A model generated the notes under the pieces. That model did not search any database and was not told where the DNA came from. It saw nothing but the letters and a program-made list of their open reading frames with translations. 6,599 nt of DNA from positions 1 through 6,599 of the forward strand of contig DAHWJX010000030.1 in assembly GCA_027343965.1 (NCBI GenBank), read 5' to 3'. This document shows, in pieces, positions 5,127 through 6,599 of this stretch (the first letter of the stretch is position 1; each line of letters opens with the position of its first letter). The translations under genes were made by a program, and so were the position numbers. This stretch comes from JAKACU01 sp021821185 (lineage in GTDB: Bacteria; Bacillota; Bacilli; Alicyclobacillales; SLC66).

Positions 5127-6599
5127 ATGGCAGACTACTTGGTCATCGTAGAGTCGCCTGCGAAAGCTAAAACGATTGGAAAGTACTTGGGCAGTAAGTA
5201 TTTGGTCAAAGCATCCATGGGACATGTTCGTGATTTACCGAAAAGTCAGCTTGGTGTTGACATTGATCATAGTTTTGCGCCGAAGTACATTACGATTCGT
5301 GGCAAAGGTGATGTTGTAAAAGAACTGCGCGATGCGAGCAAAAAAGTGAAGAGCGTGTACCTTGCGGCTGACCCTGATCGTGAAGGAGAAGCTATAGCGT
5401 GGCATCTCGCCAATACCCTTGAGATTGATCCGAGCCGACCTGTAAGGGTTGTATTTAATGAAATTACGAAGCAGGCGGTTAAAGACGCATTTAAAACACC
5501 TCGAGCGGTCAATATGGATTTGGTTCATGCGCAACAGGCAAGACGGATTTTGGATCGTCTTGTTGGGTATCGGATTAGCCCCTTATTGTGGAAAAAAGTG
5601 AAACGCGGGTTGTCGGCGGGGCGCGTTCAGTCTGTTGCCGTACGTCTCGTTGTTGATCGCGAACGCGAGATACGGGCGTTTATTGCGCAAGAGTACTGGA
5701 CAGTGACGGCCAAATGTACTGCTTTTGGTGAGAACTTTGATGCTAATTTTTATGGATACGACGATAAAAAAATTGAATTGTCATCACGTGATGATGTAGA
5801 CATGTTGCTTGATAAAGTGAAAGGCAAGAATTTTGTGGTGACGCATGTCAAGGTGAGTGACCGTAAACGCAATCCAGCGCCACCTTTTACGACAAGTACA
5901 CTTCAACAAGAGGCAGCTCGGCGCCTGAACTTTCGCGCGCAACGCACAATGTCTGTCGCTCAGCAATTGTATGAAGGTATTGAGCTACCAAAAGAAGGTG
6001 CTGTCGGTCTAATTACGTACATGCGTACCGATTCAACTCGCATTTCCGAAGTAGCCTCGTCGGAAGCACGCGACTATGTAAAGCAGCAATTTGGCGAAGA
6101 TTTTGTTCCGAAGGAACCACGTGAATTTAATGCCAAAAAGGGTGCTCAGGATGCTCACGAAGGTGTTCGCCCTACTTCGATTTTGCGTGATCCAGAAGCT
6201 TTGAAGGACATATTGTCAAAGGACCAGTACCGTCTGTACAAGTTAATCTATGATCGCTTTATGGCGAGTCAGATGGCGTCAGCTGTATTCGACACGATGG
6301 CAGTAGATATAAAAGCGGGCGACGCAATATTTCGCGCGACAGGTTCGCGTGTTAAATTCCCGGGTTTTATGAAAGTATATACGGAAGCTACGGATGAAAA
6401 AAAAGAAGAAGAACATTTCTTGCCTCCATTGACAAAGGATCAATCTTTGGGGCATCCCAAACTACATCCGGATCAGCATTTTACACAGCCTCCGCCCAGG
6501 TACAGTGAGGCTCGTCTGGTGCGTGCCATGGAGGAACTTGGCATCGGAAGGCCAAGCACGTATGCACCGACTATCGAGACGATTCAAAAACGCGGTTAC
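5127..6599 (+). CDS. topA: DNA topoisomerase I (type IA), N-terminal part (cut by window edge)
   Basis: TopA relaxes negative supercoils by cutting and passing one strand through a 5'-phosphotyrosine link. The frame stays open for 491 codons to the window edge; family members are usually about 690-870 residues, so the C-terminal part, including any zinc ribbons, is not seen. The Toprim domain (about 1-145) has catalytic E9 in VESPAKAKT and the acidic triad D82, D84 and E86 in DPDREGE. Domains II-IV follow. RGLSAGRVQS (160-169) is conserved and Y298 in GLITYMRTDS is the nucleophile, with R300 beside it. QDAHEGVRPT (341-350) holds the conserved H344 and R348, and LGIGRPSTYA (471-480) is present. 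All visible catalytic residues are intact. It follows dprA on the same strand with an 81-base gap, the same neighbour order as in B. subtilis. Confidence 0.97.
   Translation, partial: MADYLVIVESPAKAKTIGKYLGSKYLVKASMGHVRDLPKSQLGVDIDHSFAPKYITIRGKGDVVKELRDASKKVKSVYLAADPDREGEAIAWHLANTLEIDPSRPVRVVFNEITKQAVKDAFKTPRAVNMDLVHAQQARRILDRLVGYRISPLLWKKVKRGLSAGRVQSVAVRLVVDREREIRAFIAQEYWTVTAKCTAFGENFDANFYGYDDKKIELSSRDDVDMLLDKVKGKNFVVTHVKVSDRKRNPAPPFTTSTLQQEAARRLNFRAQRTMSVAQQLYEGIELPKEGAVGLITYMRTDSTRISEVASSEARDYVKQQFGEDFVPKEPREFNAKKGAQDAHEGVRPTSILRDPEALKDILSKDQYRLYKLIYDRFMASQMASAVFDTMAVDIKAGDAIFRATGSRVKFPGFMKVYTEATDEKKEEEHFLPPLTKDQSLGHPKLHPDQHFTQPPPRYSEARLVRAMEELGIGRPSTYAPTIETIQKRGY

Overview
The window comes from a bacterial chromosome, most likely from a member of the Bacillota (class Bacilli). 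The evidence is the gene order sucC-sucD-dprA-topA, which matches the Bacillus subtilis chromosome as I remember it. Strong AGGAGG-type ribosome binding sites, sigma-A-like promoters, a CcpA-type cre-like site and GTG/TTG starts agree with this. Base composition looks intermediate and fits Alicyclobacillaceae-like lineages, but genus cannot be fixed from the sequence alone.

Layout: (1) Positions 1-723, minus strand: the N-terminal 241 codons of a YifB/ComM-type AAA+ ATPase, cut by the window edge just after Walker A. (2) Positions 724-881: a spacer with a terminator for the upstream minus-strand gene, a second perfect hairpin, and a probable comM promoter. (3) Positions 882-1307, minus strand: a 141-residue protein of unknown function with an N-terminal cysteine cluster resembling a YgiT-type zinc finger. 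It has its own extended -10 promoter and a strong ribosome binding site. (4) Positions 1308-1735: an AT-rich divergent regulatory region with no gene. It holds the zinc-finger gene promoter, a short palindrome, a cre-like site over the -35 of a candidate suc promoter, a second candidate promoter and a leader hairpin. (5) Positions 1736-3805, plus strand: sucC and sucD, the two subunits of succinyl-CoA synthetase, closed by a strong intrinsic terminator. (6) dprA (to 5045), the DNA-processing protein of natural transformation. (7) From 5127 to the window end: the N-terminal 491 codons of DNA topoisomerase I (topA), open at the edge.

Functionally the window joins one TCA-cycle enzyme (SucCD) with DNA-handling genes. 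ComM and DprA both act on incoming single-stranded DNA during transformation, and TopA relaxes negative supercoils. The main genes are conserved housekeeping or competence genes with intact catalytic motifs. I see no mobile element, CRISPR array, RNA gene or defence system. The points most worth a second look are the uncharacterised zinc-finger-like gene, the possible carbon-catabolite control of sucCD, and the hairpins in the two spacers on either side of the zinc-finger gene.
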